Assembly: GCF_001693435.1 (NCBI RefSeq)
Contig: NZ_CM004509.1
Coordinates: 1,240,001 to 1,304,000 of the forward strand
Direction of reading: 5' to 3'
Length of the DNA stretch: 64,000 bases
Origin: Gilliamella sp. wkB7
Lineage (GTDB): Bacteria > Pseudomonadota > Gammaproteobacteria > Enterobacterales > Orbaceae
The first letter of the stretch is position 1. Each line of letters starts with the position of its first letter. Shown here piece by piece: positions 29,031 to 39,294 of this stretch. The position numbers and the translations under genes are program-made. The notes beneath the pieces were generated by a model, which was not told the origin of the DNA, made no database searches, and saw nothing but the letters and a program-made list of their open reading frames with translations.

Positions 29031-29054
29031 ATAATAATGATAATGATTATTATT
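29031..29054 (-). promoter_or_regulatory. Fur box of the siderophore receptor
   Basis: ATAATAATGATAATGATTATTATT is here split as ATAATAATGATA and ATGATTATTATT: a near-palindrome close to the Fur consensus (GATAATGATAATCATTATC). It lies about 50 bases upstream of the receptor ATG at 28982, where it would cover a promoter and give iron repression. Confidence 0.82.
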
Positions 29055-29407
29055 CGCACGCACAACTTATTTTATGTTTTTCAGCTCTGTAAAATAGGTT
29101 TTTAATTATATTTTATTGAAATATATTAATATTATTAAATATAAGTAATGCGATTTTATTAAACAATATCTTTACAACGGTTAAATATTTCTATTCAAAG
29201 TGATTTTGTTAAATTAAGAAAGAGTGAATGAAAATGATAGGAATTAATTCTGATTATTCGACACTTTTTGTACCTAGCCTCTTTGGAATTAAGAATACGT
29301 GTTATTTAAATTTGTTAAAGATAAATTTTGACTAACATTAATGTTTCTTATTAGGTTAAGAGTATTAAGTTGATACTGCTTTTATGATTCAAAATGAAGA
29401 GAGAAAG
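29055..29407. other. Non-coding gap between the receptor and tRNA-Lys
   Basis: 353 AT-rich bases with no open frame of note, no repeat and no RNA gene that I can see. The right end abuts the tRNA-Lys 3' end. Confidence 0.5.
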
Positions 29408-29483
29408 TGGTGGGTCGTGAGCGATTCGAACGCTCGACAAACGGATTAAAAGTCCGCTGCTCTACCGACTGAGCTAACAACCC
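29408..29483 (-). tRNA. lysT: tRNA-Lys (anticodon TTT)
   Basis: A 76-base tRNA on the minus strand, starting GGGTTGTTAGCTCAG and ending with an encoded CCA. The acceptor stem GGGTTGT pairs with ACGACCC, allowing one G-U pair. The anticodon loop reads CTTTTAA with TTT, giving lysine. The T arm contains GTTCGAATC. It lies downstream of cpoB on the same strand, with 131 bases between, and may be read from that transcript or its own promoter. Confidence 0.96.
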
Positions 29484-29614
29484 ATATTGAATGAAATCTT
29501 TATGCTTAATAACTAACGCTACAAGCGATTTCGGGTTGCTATAATACTTATAATTGCTAAGCAGCGCAACCCTTTTATTAGTATTTTAATTCAATAGCTG
29601 GTTATTTATACATT

Positions 29615-30346
29615 TCATTTAAGCGATGCTAATTTTTGCTTCGCAAGATCAACAACCTGTTTATCTTTAGCATATTTACTTATAACTTGTTGAAAAACGT
29701 TTTTAGCATTCTTTTTATCACCTTTATCCAATAAGATAACGCCCACTTTATAAAGACTATCAGCTGCTTTGGAAGAAGATGGATAATTTTTTACAACAGT
29801 AGCATAATAAAATGAAGCTTCATCGTTCTTTCCTTCCTTATAATAAAGTTGACCTAACCAATAATTAGCATTGGCTAAATAAGTTGATTTAGGATAATTC
29901 TTTATAAACTTTTGAAAGGCAGCTATTGTATCAGCATTTTGTTTATCATCATTAATAAATTGTACAATGAAGTCATAATCAGTTTTATCATTACCAGAAT
30001 TTGTCCAGCTTGATAAATCTGATGGTGGTTGGTCTTCAGCATGAGAAGTAGGTAAAGATATACCCTCCTTGGATGGATTAGTATTAGAAGAGAGTCCTGT
30101 ACCATTCATCAGTTGCTGAAGAATTATTTTTTGACGTTCTATAGTCTGATTAAGCTGGTATTGGGTTTCTTCTAATTGACCACGAAGTGTATCGACATCT
30201 GCTTGTAATTCACTAATCTTCTGTTGACTTTCAACTAATAATTGACCTTGTGCTTGAATCGTTCTTTCTAAATCTGAATTTCTTGCAGCACAATTATAAC
30301 TATTTAATAGAAGAAATAAGAATGATATCAGTGCTTTTTTATGCAT
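29615..30346 (-). CDS. cpoB: CpoB (YbgF), Tol-Pal-associated periplasmic protein
   Basis: Periplasmic regulator linking the Tol machine to PBP1b-driven septal peptidoglycan synthesis. The ATG at 30346 gives 243 residues beginning with a signal peptide (HKKALISFLFLLLNSYNCAA). A trimerising coiled coil follows (about 25-80: SQQKISELQADVDTLRGQLE), then a polar linker and three TPR-like repeats, including DYDFIVQFI, YPKSTYLANANYWLGQLYY and YPSSSKAADSLYKVGVILLD. Upstream in-frame codons do not encode a signal peptide. It closes tolB-pal-cpoB as in E. coli. Its partner mrcB lies 3 kb upstream. Confidence 0.92.
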   Translation of the reverse strand: MHKKALISFLFLLLNSYNCAARNSDLERTIQAQGQLLVESQQKISELQADVDTLRGQLEETQYQLNQTIERQKIILQQLMNGTGLSSNTNPSKEGISLPTSHAEDQPPSDLSSWTNSGNDKTDYDFIVQFINDDKQNADTIAAFQKFIKNYPKSTYLANANYWLGQLYYKEGKNDEASFYYATVVKNYPSSSKAADSLYKVGVILLDKGDKKNAKNVFQQVISKYAKDKQVVDLAKQKLASLK

Positions 30347-30410
30347 ATTATTATACTCGGCGTGAACTTGACAAATAAACGGCCGCATAAACAGCCGTTA
30401 CATAAACTAA

Positions 30411-30896
30411 TTAGAAACCAGAGTATGTTATTACTGCACGACGGTTTTTAGAATAAGCTTCTTCGTCATGTCCTAATACAGCTGGTTTTTCTTTACCATA
30501 AGATACGATGTCCATTTGTCCACCAGGAACACCATTACCTTGTAGATATGATTTAACTGCATTCGCACGACGTTCGCCTAATGCAATATTGTATTCTGGC
30601 GTACCGCGTTCATCAGCATGGCCTTCAATTACAACTTTAATACCCGAATTCGCACGCATGAAAACTGCATGAGCATCTAATAATGTTGCATATTCTTGTT
30701 TAACATTATATTTATCAAAATCAAAATATACGATATTCATTTGTTGTAATTTACGAACTTGCTCTAAAATTTTTTGAGATGCATTAACAGTTGTAGTTCC
30801 ACCTTCATCAGTAGTAGTTTTGTTTGAAGAACATGCAGTAACTGCCATTAGTGGTAAAGCAACCGCAGCTACTTTAAGAAAGTTAGAAAATTGCAT
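30411..30896 (-). CDS. pal: Pal, peptidoglycan-associated lipoprotein
   Basis: Outer-membrane lipoprotein of the Tol-Pal system, tethering the membrane to peptidoglycan during division. The 161 residues start with a lipoprotein signal ([10 protein letters not shown], lipidated Cys22), then a linker and an OmpA-like domain with [31 protein letters not shown] and [16 protein letters not shown]. The diaminopimelate-binding Asp and Arg are in HADERG and ERRANA. A small hairpin (AACGGC/GCCGTT) after the stop separates it from cpoB and could attenuate readthrough. Confidence 0.97.
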   Translation of the reverse strand: MQFSNFLKVAAVALPLMAVTACSSNKTTTDEGGTTTVNASQKILEQVRKLQQMNIVYFDFDKYNVKQEYATLLDAHAVFMRANSGIKVVIEGHADERGTPEYNIALGERRANAVKSYLQGNGVPGGQMDIVSYGKEKPAVLGHDEEAYSKNRRAVITYSGF

Positions 30897-31063
30897 TGTA
30901 TTAACTCCTTTGTGTTTTAAAAAATATTACTTAATTATATCTCTTACTAATTATAAAAATAACACAATTTATCAATTAGAAATAATAGCGTTATATATTA
31001 TAACGCTATTACATTTTGCACAATTTTAATATTCAGAATATAGAATAAATTTCAATCCTTTAT

Positions 31064-32362
31064 TTATAAATATGGCGACCAAGCAGGGAATTTTACTTGT
31101 CCATCAGTCGCAGGTAGCTTAGCTTTAAAATTACCATCGGTTGAAACAAGATTCAAAATTGTGCCTAATCCTTGTGTTGAACTATAAATAATCATAGTTC
31201 CATTAGGTGCTATGCTTGGAGTTTCATCCAAAAATGAATCCGTCAATCGTTGATAAGTGTTTGTTTCTGTGTCATATCGAGTAATATGCTGTTCGCCGTT
31301 ATTTGTCGAAATCATTGCAATAAAAGAACCATCAGGAGCTACACGGGCATTTTGATTTTGTGTGTTATCCCATGTTAAACGCTGCGGAGTACCACCATTG
31401 ATATTAATGGTATAAAGTTGAGGACGACCTGCTTGGTCAGAAGTATAAACAATTGTTTGGCTATCTGGCATCCATGATGGTTCAGTATCATTGCTACGGC
31501 CTGATGTAATTTGAGTTAATTTCTTTGAACTCAAATCCATAATATATAAATTTAGGCTTCCATCTTTGGATAATGCAAAAGCTAATTTACTGCCATCAGG
31601 TGAAAAAGCAGGGGCACCATTATGTTTTGGAAAAGCTGCAATTGTTTGAACAGCACCGGTTTCTAATGATTTTACAACTAATGATGAACGACCACCTTCA
31701 AAAGTTACATAAGCAAGTTTTTTACCATCTGGTGACCATGTAGGAGACATTAATGGTTCTTTAGAACGGTGGACAGTCATTTGATCATATCCATCGTAAT
31801 CAGACACTCTTAATTCGTGTGAAAAAGGCCCTCTGGTAGTTTTAACCACATAAGCAATACGAGTTCTAAAAGCGCCTTTTATACCTGTTAGTGATTCAAA
31901 AATTTCATCACTTGCCGTATGAGCTGCATAACGAATCCAACGTTTATCAATCGAATATTGATTTTGTGCTAAAACTGCACCAGGACGAGTAACGGTATCA
32001 ATTAATTGATAATTAATTAAATATTTTCCAGAAGCATCAGGTTGAATGGAACCAATAACCACTGCTGAAACACCAAGTTGATCCCAAACAGCAGGAGTAA
32101 CTTCTGAAGCAGTGGTTGGCTTTTGTGGCATATTATTAACATCAATAGGATTAAATTTACCACTATTGCGTAAATCTGAAGCAATAATATCTTCAATATT
32201 TTGTGGAGGTACACCCGATCCCGTCCACTTAAAGGGTACAACTGCTATCGGTTTGGCAGAACTAACGCCATCGGTGATAATAATGCGAACATCTGCATTA
32301 GCAATCATCGTATAAAATAAAACAAATAAAGTTATCAAAAAGCGACAAGCAAATTTGATCAT
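31064..32362 (-). CDS. tolB: TolB, periplasmic beta-propeller of the Tol-Pal system
   Basis: Periplasmic protein cycling between Pal and TolA. The 432 residues begin with a signal peptide ([16 protein letters not shown] before DVRIIITDG). They continue with the N-terminal domain ([21 protein letters not shown]), then a six-bladed propeller with repeats such as [34 protein letters not shown] and [15 protein letters not shown]. It heads the tolB-pal-cpoB unit. The usual tolQ-tolR-tolA genes are not upstream; mutM is. Confidence 0.97.
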   Translation of the reverse strand: MIKFACRFLITLFVLFYTMIANADVRIIITDGVSSAKPIAVVPFKWTGSGVPPQNIEDIIASDLRNSGKFNPIDVNNMPQKPTTASEVTPAVWDQLGVSAVVIGSIQPDASGKYLINYQLIDTVTRPGAVLAQNQYSIDKRWIRYAAHTASDEIFESLTGIKGAFRTRIAYVVKTTRGPFSHELRVSDYDGYDQMTVHRSKEPLMSPTWSPDGKKLAYVTFEGGRSSLVVKSLETGAVQTIAAFPKHNGAPAFSPDGSKLAFALSKDGSLNLYIMDLSSKKLTQITSGRSNDTEPSWMPDSQTIVYTSDQAGRPQLYTININGGTPQRLTWDNTQNQNARVAPDGSFIAMISTNNGEQHITRYDTETNTYQRLTDSFLDETPSIAPNGTMIIYSSTQGLGTILNLVSTDGNFKAKLPATDGQVKFPAWSPYL

Positions 32363-32795
32363 CTTAAATTCCTTAATAAAAGCGAAATAAATTACATTAA
32401 AATCAATGCAAATTAGAAATAACGCGATTGAAACATCTTTGAAGTTTAATATTTTATCACTAATTAATTAGCGCTACATAATAAACTTTATAAAAGACAA
32501 ATACTTTTATACTCTCAAAAGATATCCGATATCGCGTAACAAGTCTAGCCACTTCCAAGCAAAAACATTTCGAATATTTACTTCTTTGCTGCATTCCAAT
32601 AATTAGCATTTCAGTTAGTAAACACTAATTAATTGAAAAATTGGTATGTATACTTATCTGCGTTGATGATGGTTTAAAGAAACAAAATAGATGTTATTTG
32701 TACAAATTTTAATTTTTTAGCCCAATTGGTTATTGATATTATTGTTAACTTACATCGACTGTTTTAAGTAACTAATTGCATAAAAAAATAGACAA
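32363..32795. other. Non-coding region between mutM and tolB
   Basis: 433 AT-rich bases where tolA would normally end. I found no tolA remnant, tRNA or convincing open frame. It must hold the tolB promoter. A short inverted repeat (ACTAATTG/CAATTAGT at 32771-32800) overlaps the mutM stop and may end that transcript. Confidence 0.5.
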
Positions 32796-33605
32796 TTAGT
32801 TTTGGCATTGTTCACAATAGAACGTATTACGTTGCCCAATTTTTTGTGATTTTATTTCTGCATTACAAATATGACATTTTTCACCGTCTCTACCGTAAAC
32901 TTGAAGTTCTTGAGCGAAATAACCTGGTTTTCCATCTGATTGCAGAAAATCTTTAAGCGTGGTACCACCTTGTGTAATTGATTTAGTAAGTACTTGCTTA
33001 ATAGCATTAACTAATCTCTCAAATTCCACTAATTGTATAGAATTGACTTTTCGATTGGGATTAATTTTTGCCATGAACAATGATTCTGAAGCATAAATAT
33101 TGCCAACGCCAACCACAATATGATTATCCATAATCCAACTTTTAATGGGTATTTTTCGGTTTTTTGCTTTATCAAATAAATAGTTTGCTGAAAACGCATC
33201 ACTCAAAGGTTCTGGTCCCAAATGTTGCAATTGGAATACATCATCGAGTGAATTAGCCCAAAGCCAAGACCCAAAACGTCTTGGGTCTGTGTAACGTAAT
33301 ATCACACCATTTTCTAAAACCAAATCAATATGGTCATGTTTTTCAGCTTCTTGATGATTTTTTAAAATGCGTAAACTACCTGACATTCCTAAATGAATTA
33401 CTATCCAGTTATAAGACAATTGTAACAACAGATATTTCGCACGTCTTTGAACATCTAAAATAACTTGTCCTTGAGCATTCTTAATTGCATCATCAACTGG
33501 CCAACGCAATTTAGGCTGTCGAACAATTATTTGTTTAATAGTCTGACCTTTCAAATAAGGTAAAATACCACGACGACTTGTTTCGACTTCTGGTAATTCA
33601 GGCAT
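32796..33605 (-). CDS. mutM: MutM (Fpg), formamidopyrimidine-DNA glycosylase
   Basis: Bifunctional glycosylase and lyase removing 8-oxoguanine and ring-opened purines from DNA. The 269 residues begin [13 protein letters not shown], where Pro2 becomes the catalytic amine after Met removal and Glu3 assists. Lys57 sits in RRAKYLLL. The helix-two-turn-helix includes [13 protein letters not shown], and the C-terminal zinc finger is [20 protein letters not shown] then CEQC. It starts 10 bases past the mrcB stop on the same strand, so the two are probably cotranscribed. Confidence 0.97.
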   Translation of the reverse strand: MPELPEVETSRRGILPYLKGQTIKQIIVRQPKLRWPVDDAIKNAQGQVILDVQRRAKYLLLQLSYNWIVIHLGMSGSLRILKNHQEAEKHDHIDLVLENGVILRYTDPRRFGSWLWANSLDDVFQLQHLGPEPLSDAFSANYLFDKAKNRKIPIKSWIMDNHIVVGVGNIYASESLFMAKINPNRKVNSIQLVEFERLVNAIKQVLTKSITQGGTTLKDFLQSDGKPGYFAQELQVYGRDGEKCHICNAEIKSQKIGQRNTFYCEQCQN

Positions 33606-33615
33606 AGAGTCCTAC

Positions 33616-35940
33616 TTAGTTATTTAACATTTCAGATACCCAAGATGGTGCCGATTTATCTGACACCGATTGGTTACTGCCAGAACACAAACCTTGGGGA
33701 TTAGCGCTCCATACAGGCAACGTACGAACACCACTTCCACCACATTGCCACTGACCATTGCTATCAATTGGCATCATAAAAATATTTTGTGGCATGGGCA
33801 GTACTAATTTCTTAGGTGGATTATTTTGTAAATATTCACTATAAATTTTTAGCGCTCCCGTTGCTCCTGTTAATTTCATAGGAGAATGGTCATCAAGCCC
33901 AATCCAGATGACAGCAACATTTTTACCATCAATTCCTGTAAACCAACTATCTCGTGAATCGTTACTTGTCCCAGTTTTAGCAGCGAGTTTAAATGGTCCA
34001 TATTTGGCTTTTAACGAACGCGATGTACCCGATTCAACGACCTGTTGCATTGCATAAGTTGTTAAATAAGCGGACTGTGCTGACACAGCTTGTAGTTGCT
34101 GTGGATAACTTTGATAAACCAACTTTCCTTTATCCGTTAATACATATCGGAGAATAGTTAATGGCGAACGTTGACCATTATTAGTAATAGTTTGAAACAT
34201 CTGTGCTGTTTCTAATGGCGTTAATTCTAAAGCTCCAAGTAATCTTGATGGTAAATTAGGTATGCGATCTGCTGGTACACCTAATGCCTCTAAAGTATTT
34301 TTACTCGCATCAAGTCCTAATTCCATTCCTAGATTAACTGTTGGTACATTAAGTGAGAGTGCTAAAGCATCCACTAACATAACACGATCACGATATTTTC
34401 GGTCAAAATTTTTCGGTTCCCAGTAGCTTCCATTATCGACTTTAATTGACAGCGGATTATCATTAAGCCAACTATTAAGTTGATAATTATCTGGTTGTCC
34501 TAAAGCAGTCAAATAGGTTGAAGGTTTAGCTAAAGATCCAATTGATCGTCTTGTTAACCATGCTCGATTATAACCAGGATAACGTGGTTCAGCACTACCT
34601 ATAATTGATCGAATTTCACCGGTTTCTCGACTAACAATAACCATTGCAGTTTGTAAATCTTTGTTCGTAGATTTACGTAATGATTCTATTTGATTGGTTA
34701 CTGCTTGTTCGGCCGCTGCCTGAGCGACTGGATCAAAAGTAGTGAAGATCTTCATTCCTGAAAGATGATCAGCTTTATCTCCTAACTGCTTTCTCAGTTC
34801 ACTGCGTACAACTTGCATAAATGCTGGTTGAGGAGAAATGACGCCTCCTTTGGGTAAAACAGAGAGTGGGCGCTGACTTAATAAATCATATAACTCATCA
34901 TCAATAATACCTTGTTGTTGGGTAAGTTTTAAAACAATATTACGACGCTCAAGAACTTGTTTTGGTTGTGTCCAAGGGTTATAAAGTGATGCGCCTTTTA
35001 CCATTCCAACTAAAACTGCTTGCTGATCTAATGTAAGCTCATTGACAGGACGTCCAAAATAATACAGGCTAGCTAGTGGAAAACCATGAATCTCTTCACT
35101 ACCTGCTTGTCCAAAATAGACTTCATTTAGATATAATTCTAAAATTCTCTCCTTGCTATATCTGGCATCTAAAATCAATGCCATATAAGCTTCGCGGATC
35201 TTTCTGCTTAAGCTACGTTCATTAGTCAAAAAAAGATTTTTTACTGTTTGTTGCGTTAAGGTACTACCACCTTCGGTACGACCAGTTGTTAAATTAACAA
35301 AAATCGCACGTCCAATAGAGTATAAACTCACTCCATAATGATTATAAAAGCGCTTATCTTCAGTAGCTATTAAAGTTTGTATGAGTGAATCAGGAAATTC
35401 TTTTAATGGCACAAATAATCGCTGTTCACCATTAGGAGAATGCAGCATAGTAATTAATTTAGGATCAATGCGTAGTAACCCAAAATCACGTCCTGTATCT
35501 AAATTAGTGATACGATCAATATGGTTTTCATAAAATGAAATTTTGACACGAAATGCTTTTTCTTCACCATCAGGAAAAGTAAAAGGTCGACGATAAATTT
35601 GTACGGTATCGTTACTGACAATAAATTCGCCTGGGCGTGTTGCTTTGGTGTCTTGCTGTCGATATTGAGCCCCAACTAACATAGTTACTACATCACTTAA
35701 ACTGTATTCACTATCAGGTTCAAGATCAATAATTTGACCATAAACTGCAGCTGGCAATTCCCAAACATTACCATCAATACGCTCTTTGATTTGCTGGTCA
35801 AGATAGATACCATAAATTATAGCTACAGCAGCAAAAACAAGAAAGACTTTAAACAGAAGCGACCAAAGCCGTCGCCATAAAGTCTTTTTCTTGACCTTTT
35901 TAGCGGATCTTTTTTTAGTTGTTTTGGTTGATTTATTCAA
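33616..35940 (-). CDS. mrcB: MrcB, penicillin-binding protein 1b
   Basis: Bifunctional peptidoglycan polymerase and cross-linker in the inner membrane. The 774 residues have a Lys/Arg-rich cytoplasmic start, one helix at about 27-46 and a UB2H domain near 70-150, the docking site of the LpoB activator. The glycosyltransferase domain has Glu194 in IATEDKRFYNHYGVS and GGSTLTQQTVKN. The transpeptidase has Ser469-x-x-Lys472 (SLAK), SLN in ALSLNVPTVN, and KTGTS. UB2H identifies it as 1b rather than 1a or 1c. CpoB, its regulator in E. coli, is encoded nearby. Confidence 0.96.
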   Translation of the reverse strand: MNKSTKTTKKRSAKKVKKKTLWRRLWSLLFKVFLVFAAVAIIYGIYLDQQIKERIDGNVWELPAAVYGQIIDLEPDSEYSLSDVVTMLVGAQYRQQDTKATRPGEFIVSNDTVQIYRRPFTFPDGEEKAFRVKISFYENHIDRITNLDTGRDFGLLRIDPKLITMLHSPNGEQRLFVPLKEFPDSLIQTLIATEDKRFYNHYGVSLYSIGRAIFVNLTTGRTEGGSTLTQQTVKNLFLTNERSLSRKIREAYMALILDARYSKERILELYLNEVYFGQAGSEEIHGFPLASLYYFGRPVNELTLDQQAVLVGMVKGASLYNPWTQPKQVLERRNIVLKLTQQQGIIDDELYDLLSQRPLSVLPKGGVISPQPAFMQVVRSELRKQLGDKADHLSGMKIFTTFDPVAQAAAEQAVTNQIESLRKSTNKDLQTAMVIVSRETGEIRSIIGSAEPRYPGYNRAWLTRRSIGSLAKPSTYLTALGQPDNYQLNSWLNDNPLSIKVDNGSYWEPKNFDRKYRDRVMLVDALALSLNVPTVNLGMELGLDASKNTLEALGVPADRIPNLPSRLLGALELTPLETAQMFQTITNNGQRSPLTILRYVLTDKGKLVYQSYPQQLQAVSAQSAYLTTYAMQQVVESGTSRSLKAKYGPFKLAAKTGTSNDSRDSWFTGIDGKNVAVIWIGLDDHSPMKLTGATGALKIYSEYLQNNPPKKLVLPMPQNIFMMPIDSNGQWQCGGSGVRTLPVWSANPQGLCSGSNQSVSDKSAPSWVSEMLNN

Positions 35941-36076
35941 GCTACACCTAACATTTATTATTCAATCAAAATTAACCTTATAATAACATAATTTCTTAAG
36001 GATACCTTGACCTTCTTTTTGTTAAAAAGTTTCAGGAAATGGGTATGTTTTAGTATAAAATTAACCTATAAATTTT

Positions 36077-37435
36077 TTAAAAATTTAGCTGCGAGCGTAT
36101 ATCTTTAACTTTTGACAAAAATGCTTTTTTGGATTTACCAGTTAGCCCTTCTGAAATAGGTAAACTTGCTGTTAATGGATTAACAGGTTTATTATTAATA
36201 TGTAACTCAAAGTGTAGATGAGGTCCTGTCGATCGCCCTGTGTTGCCTGATAGACCAATCTTATCACCTTGTTTAACTTGTTGACCAGGTTTTACCAATA
36301 TTTTATCCAGATGCATATAAGTTGTCATATATTGACGACCATGACGAATAGCAATATAGTTACCCGCAGAACCACTGTACTTGGCAATAACCACTTCACC
36401 ATTACCTACTGATAAAACAGGTGTTCCTCGGGATACGGCAAAGTCAACGCCATTGTGAGGAGTAACAATACCAGTAACAGGATTTAATCGACGTGGGTTA
36501 AATCCTGATGATACACGAGCCTGTTTTTCAAGAGGATATCGGAAAAAACTTTGTGATAAGCTGCCACCGTTAATATCATAATATTGACCATCATCAGCTA
36601 AAATAGCATAATAATCTTTGCTACCATTTTTAATGCGAACACCGATTAATTGACTATTAGACAAGCGTTTACCATGTACTTCGCGCGATAAAATTACCGA
36701 AAATTTATCACCAACTTTTAAACGACGAAAATCTAAGCGCCATTGCAAAGCCCGAGTGATAACTCCAATTTCACTACTTGTTAATCCACTTTTACGCGCA
36801 TCAGCAACAAAACTGGTTTTTATATCCCCTTTTATAACTACATCCTGAGGTACCACTTCTACAGTTTCAGAACTTTCGATAAATTTATTGCCTGATTTTT
36901 CATAAATTCTGATATTGTTACTGGATATTATCCAACTAAAGCTTTGTAAATTATGGGAATCATCAGTAGTCCAACTAACTTGTTGGCCGATTCTTAAATT
37001 GGCTAACTGTTTAAAATTGGTTGTTAATTGGTAAACATCCCTTCTATTTATGTTATATCTTAGTAAAATATCATGTAAAGTATCACCCCGTGCAACAGTA
37101 TATTGCACTGTGTTACCCTTATCTTCAATAATGTCATCTAACTCATCTTTAACTATTTCATCCTCAGGAACATCTGATGATTCAGTAATTTGATCTGTTG
37201 TTGACTTACCGCCAACAACTTCAATTCGAGCATCTCCAACAACTGAAGAATTAATATTATCTGTTACTGTCGTTTCAACTTGAGGAGTCAAAGGAACATA
37301 TACCGTGCGTTCCAAATTAAGGGGCCGCCATAATACGGTAAATAAGATAACCACAAGAAGAACACCTAATAGTGAAAAATAGGGAAAATTAGATTTATTC
37401 TTTTCAATATCAGGGGATTCAATCTTACTTGCCAA
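36077..37435 (-). CDS. mepM: MepM, murein DD-endopeptidase
   Basis: Zinc metallopeptidase cutting D-Ala-mDAP cross-links to allow wall growth. The 452 residues have one N-terminal anchor helix (about 20-36), an acidic linker, a LysM-type or OapA-like domain (VQYTVARGDTLHDILLRYNI), and a C-terminal M23 domain with HNGVDFAVSRGTPV and HLHFELHIN as metal motifs. It starts 28 bases after the znuA stop on the same strand, suggesting that a Zn-dependent wall hydrolase shares the zinc-responsive znuA transcript. Confidence 0.94.
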   Translation of the reverse strand: MASKIESPDIEKNKSNFPYFSLLGVLLVVILFTVLWRPLNLERTVYVPLTPQVETTVTDNINSSVVGDARIEVVGGKSTTDQITESSDVPEDEIVKDELDDIIEDKGNTVQYTVARGDTLHDILLRYNINRRDVYQLTTNFKQLANLRIGQQVSWTTDDSHNLQSFSWIISSNNIRIYEKSGNKFIESSETVEVVPQDVVIKGDIKTSFVADARKSGLTSSEIGVITRALQWRLDFRRLKVGDKFSVILSREVHGKRLSNSQLIGVRIKNGSKDYYAILADDGQYYDINGGSLSQSFFRYPLEKQARVSSGFNPRRLNPVTGIVTPHNGVDFAVSRGTPVLSVGNGEVVIAKYSGSAGNYIAIRHGRQYMTTYMHLDKILVKPGQQVKQGDKIGLSGNTGRSTGPHLHFELHINNKPVNPLTASLPISEGLTGKSKKAFLSKVKDIRSQLNF

Positions 37436-37463
37436 AATTAACCTTAACTATTTATTATCTATA

Positions 37464-38423
37464 TTACTTTTTATCTAAACAATCCAACAGTTGCTGTGTT
37501 AATCTTAATAAAAATTGTGAATAGGCATTTTTGGATAAAGTGATATCTGTACCCAAAGGATTCAATTCGCCAATACGAACATCTGTTCCATTCACTATTT
37601 TTTCAATAACTGCAGGGCTAAACTGTGGCTCTCTAAATACACATACTGCTTGATGTTCTTTTAATTCTCGTTTGATAGCATAAACGGTTTGAACACCGGG
37701 CTGTACTGCTGGATTTATGGTAAAACTACCTAGATTTTTTAATCCGAACTGTGATTCAAAATACCCATAGGCATCATGAAAAACAAAATATCCGCTATTT
37801 TGTACGTTAATAAGTTTTTTTGCAATGTTTTGTTCTGTTTCAGCTAGTTTAACGGCGAATTCGTTTAAATTTTCATCAATAATATCTTTTTTGTCGGGAT
37901 ATATAGTAATAAGTTTATCATGTACGGCTTGAGCAATCTCTTTGGCTATTTTTGGGGAAAGCCAAATATGCTCATCGTATTCACCATGATGATCATGATC
38001 AGAATCATTATTATGAGTATGGGTTTCATGTTGATCATGATTATTTGTACTGGTTCGTAGTAAACTTTTAATGGTGGGTATATCCATTAATTCTATTTGT
38101 TTGTCCTTATCAATACTTTTTAAAACTGTAGGCATGAATGTTTCTAAGTCCTCACCAACCCAAATAATCAATTCAGCTGTTTTTATTTTAGCTAAATCCG
38201 ATGGTTTTAAAGAATATGTGTGAGGAGATGTTCCGTCAGGCAATAAAATATCAGTATTTGTTATGCCATCAGAAACCGCTTGAGTTATAAAAGCAATAGG
38301 TTTTACAGAGGAAATAATGTTTGCATTCGCATCTAAAATAAACCCATTAATAATGAGCAATGGACCTAGCATTTTTAAGAATCGCAATAATCGATTAGAT
38401 TTAATTTGTGCATTTTTTTTCAC
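37464..38423 (-). CDS. znuA: ZnuA, periplasmic zinc-binding protein
   Basis: Captures zinc in the periplasm for the ZnuBC transporter. The 319-residue cluster 9 binding protein has an N-terminal signal region (FLKMLGPLLIINGFILDANA). Zinc ligands include His68 (SPHTYSL), His152 after the loop (DEHIWLSP) and the later VFHDAYGYFESQ. A His/Asp-rich flexible loop spans about 129-152 (NNHDQHETHTHNNDSDHDHH), typical of zinc rather than manganese binders. It diverges from znuCB across a Zur box and probably reads on into mepM. Confidence 0.96.
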   Translation of the reverse strand: MKKNAQIKSNRLLRFLKMLGPLLIINGFILDANANIISSVKPIAFITQAVSDGITNTDILLPDGTSPHTYSLKPSDLAKIKTAELIIWVGEDLETFMPTVLKSIDKDKQIELMDIPTIKSLLRTSTNNHDQHETHTHNNDSDHDHHGEYDEHIWLSPKIAKEIAQAVHDKLITIYPDKKDIIDENLNEFAVKLAETEQNIAKKLINVQNSGYFVFHDAYGYFESQFGLKNLGSFTINPAVQPGVQTVYAIKRELKEHQAVCVFREPQFSPAVIEKIVNGTDVRIGELNPLGTDITLSKNAYSQFLLRLTQQLLDCLDKK

Positions 38424-38469
38424 ATTATTATCCTATAGTTATAAATTATGGTAGAATAGATCACATTAT

Positions 38470-38484
38470 TGTTATAGTATAACA
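38470..38484. promoter_or_regulatory. Zur box between znuA and znuCB
   Basis: TGTTATAGTATAACA is a perfect 15-base palindrome matching the core of the enterobacterial Zur operator (TGTTATAnTATAACA). It lies between the divergent starts, 47 bases from znuA and 33 from znuC, so one site can repress both when zinc is plentiful. Confidence 0.9.
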
Positions 38485-38516
38485 TAACATATAGGTGAGC
38501 AAGGACTTACGTTAAT

Positions 38517-39263
38517 ATGACTCAGCTAATTTCGCTAGATAATGTTTCGGTTGAAATAAAACATCAAAAAATAATACATAATGTTTCGTTATCAATTAGC
38601 ACAAATCAAATTGTAACGTTACTTGGCCCAAATGGTGCAGGTAAATCAACATTAGTTAAAGTCATTTTGGGATTAATGCCTTATACATCAGGAAAGATAA
38701 CTCGTTTAACTAACTTAACAATTGGTTATGTTCCACAATCCATCAAACTTAATCCGACCTTACCCATTACTGTAAAGCGTTTTATGTATTTGAATAAACA
38801 ATTAAATAGTAAAAATGTTCTAAACATCCTATCTTTGGTAAAAGCAGAATATTTAATTGATAAATCAATGCATCAACTGTCTGGCGGTGAACTGCAAAGA
38901 GTTCTACTTGCTCAGGCGTTAGCTAAACGCCCCCAATTATTAATCCTAGATGAACCGACGCAGGGGGTAGATGTTAATGGACAGGTTTTATTATATGATT
39001 TAATTAGTAATGCGAAAACACAGTTTAATTGTGGTGTTTTAATGGTTTCACATGATCTACATTTGGTAATGGCTAAAACAGATGAAGTCATCTGCTTAAA
39101 TCATCATATTTGTTGTTCAGGAACGCCAGCTAGTGTCTCAAATGATCCAGAATTTATTTCTCTTTTTGGTCAACAAGGTGCATCTCAAATCGCTGTTTAT
39201 AAACATCATCACAATCATCAACATGATCTATGTAAACACACTAATGAACAGCAAAATAATTAA
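38517..39263 (+). CDS. znuC: ZnuC, zinc ABC transporter ATPase
   Basis: Cytoplasmic ATPase driving zinc uptake. The 248 residues carry Walker A (GPNGAGKST), the Q loop in YVPQSIKLN, the signature LSGGELQRV, Walker [13 protein letters not shown] and the switch His in MVSHDLHLV. The C-terminal tail is His-rich ([14 protein letters not shown]), as in other ZnuC proteins, and could bind zinc. znuB follows by 31 bases. Confidence 0.96.
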   Translation: MTQLISLDNVSVEIKHQKIIHNVSLSISTNQIVTLLGPNGAGKSTLVKVILGLMPYTSGKITRLTNLTIGYVPQSIKLNPTLPITVKRFMYLNKQLNSKNVLNILSLVKAEYLIDKSMHQLSGGELQRVLLAQALAKRPQLLILDEPTQGVDVNGQVLLYDLISNAKTQFNCGVLMVSHDLHLVMAKTDEVICLNHHICCSGTPASVSNDPEFISLFGQQGASQIAVYKHHHNHQHDLCKHTNEQQNN

Positions 39264-39294
39264 ATAATCTTACCTAAAATTGGAAAAAAAGATA

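Noticed and set aside
30377..30400. Small stem-loop between pal and cpoB
   Set aside because: Six base pairs with a long loop and no U tract; it may be chance and pal-cpoB is likely one transcript.
37980..38060. Short repeated ATGATCATG-like motifs
   Set aside because: They encode the His/Asp-rich loop of ZnuA and are explained by coding, not by a DNA repeat element.
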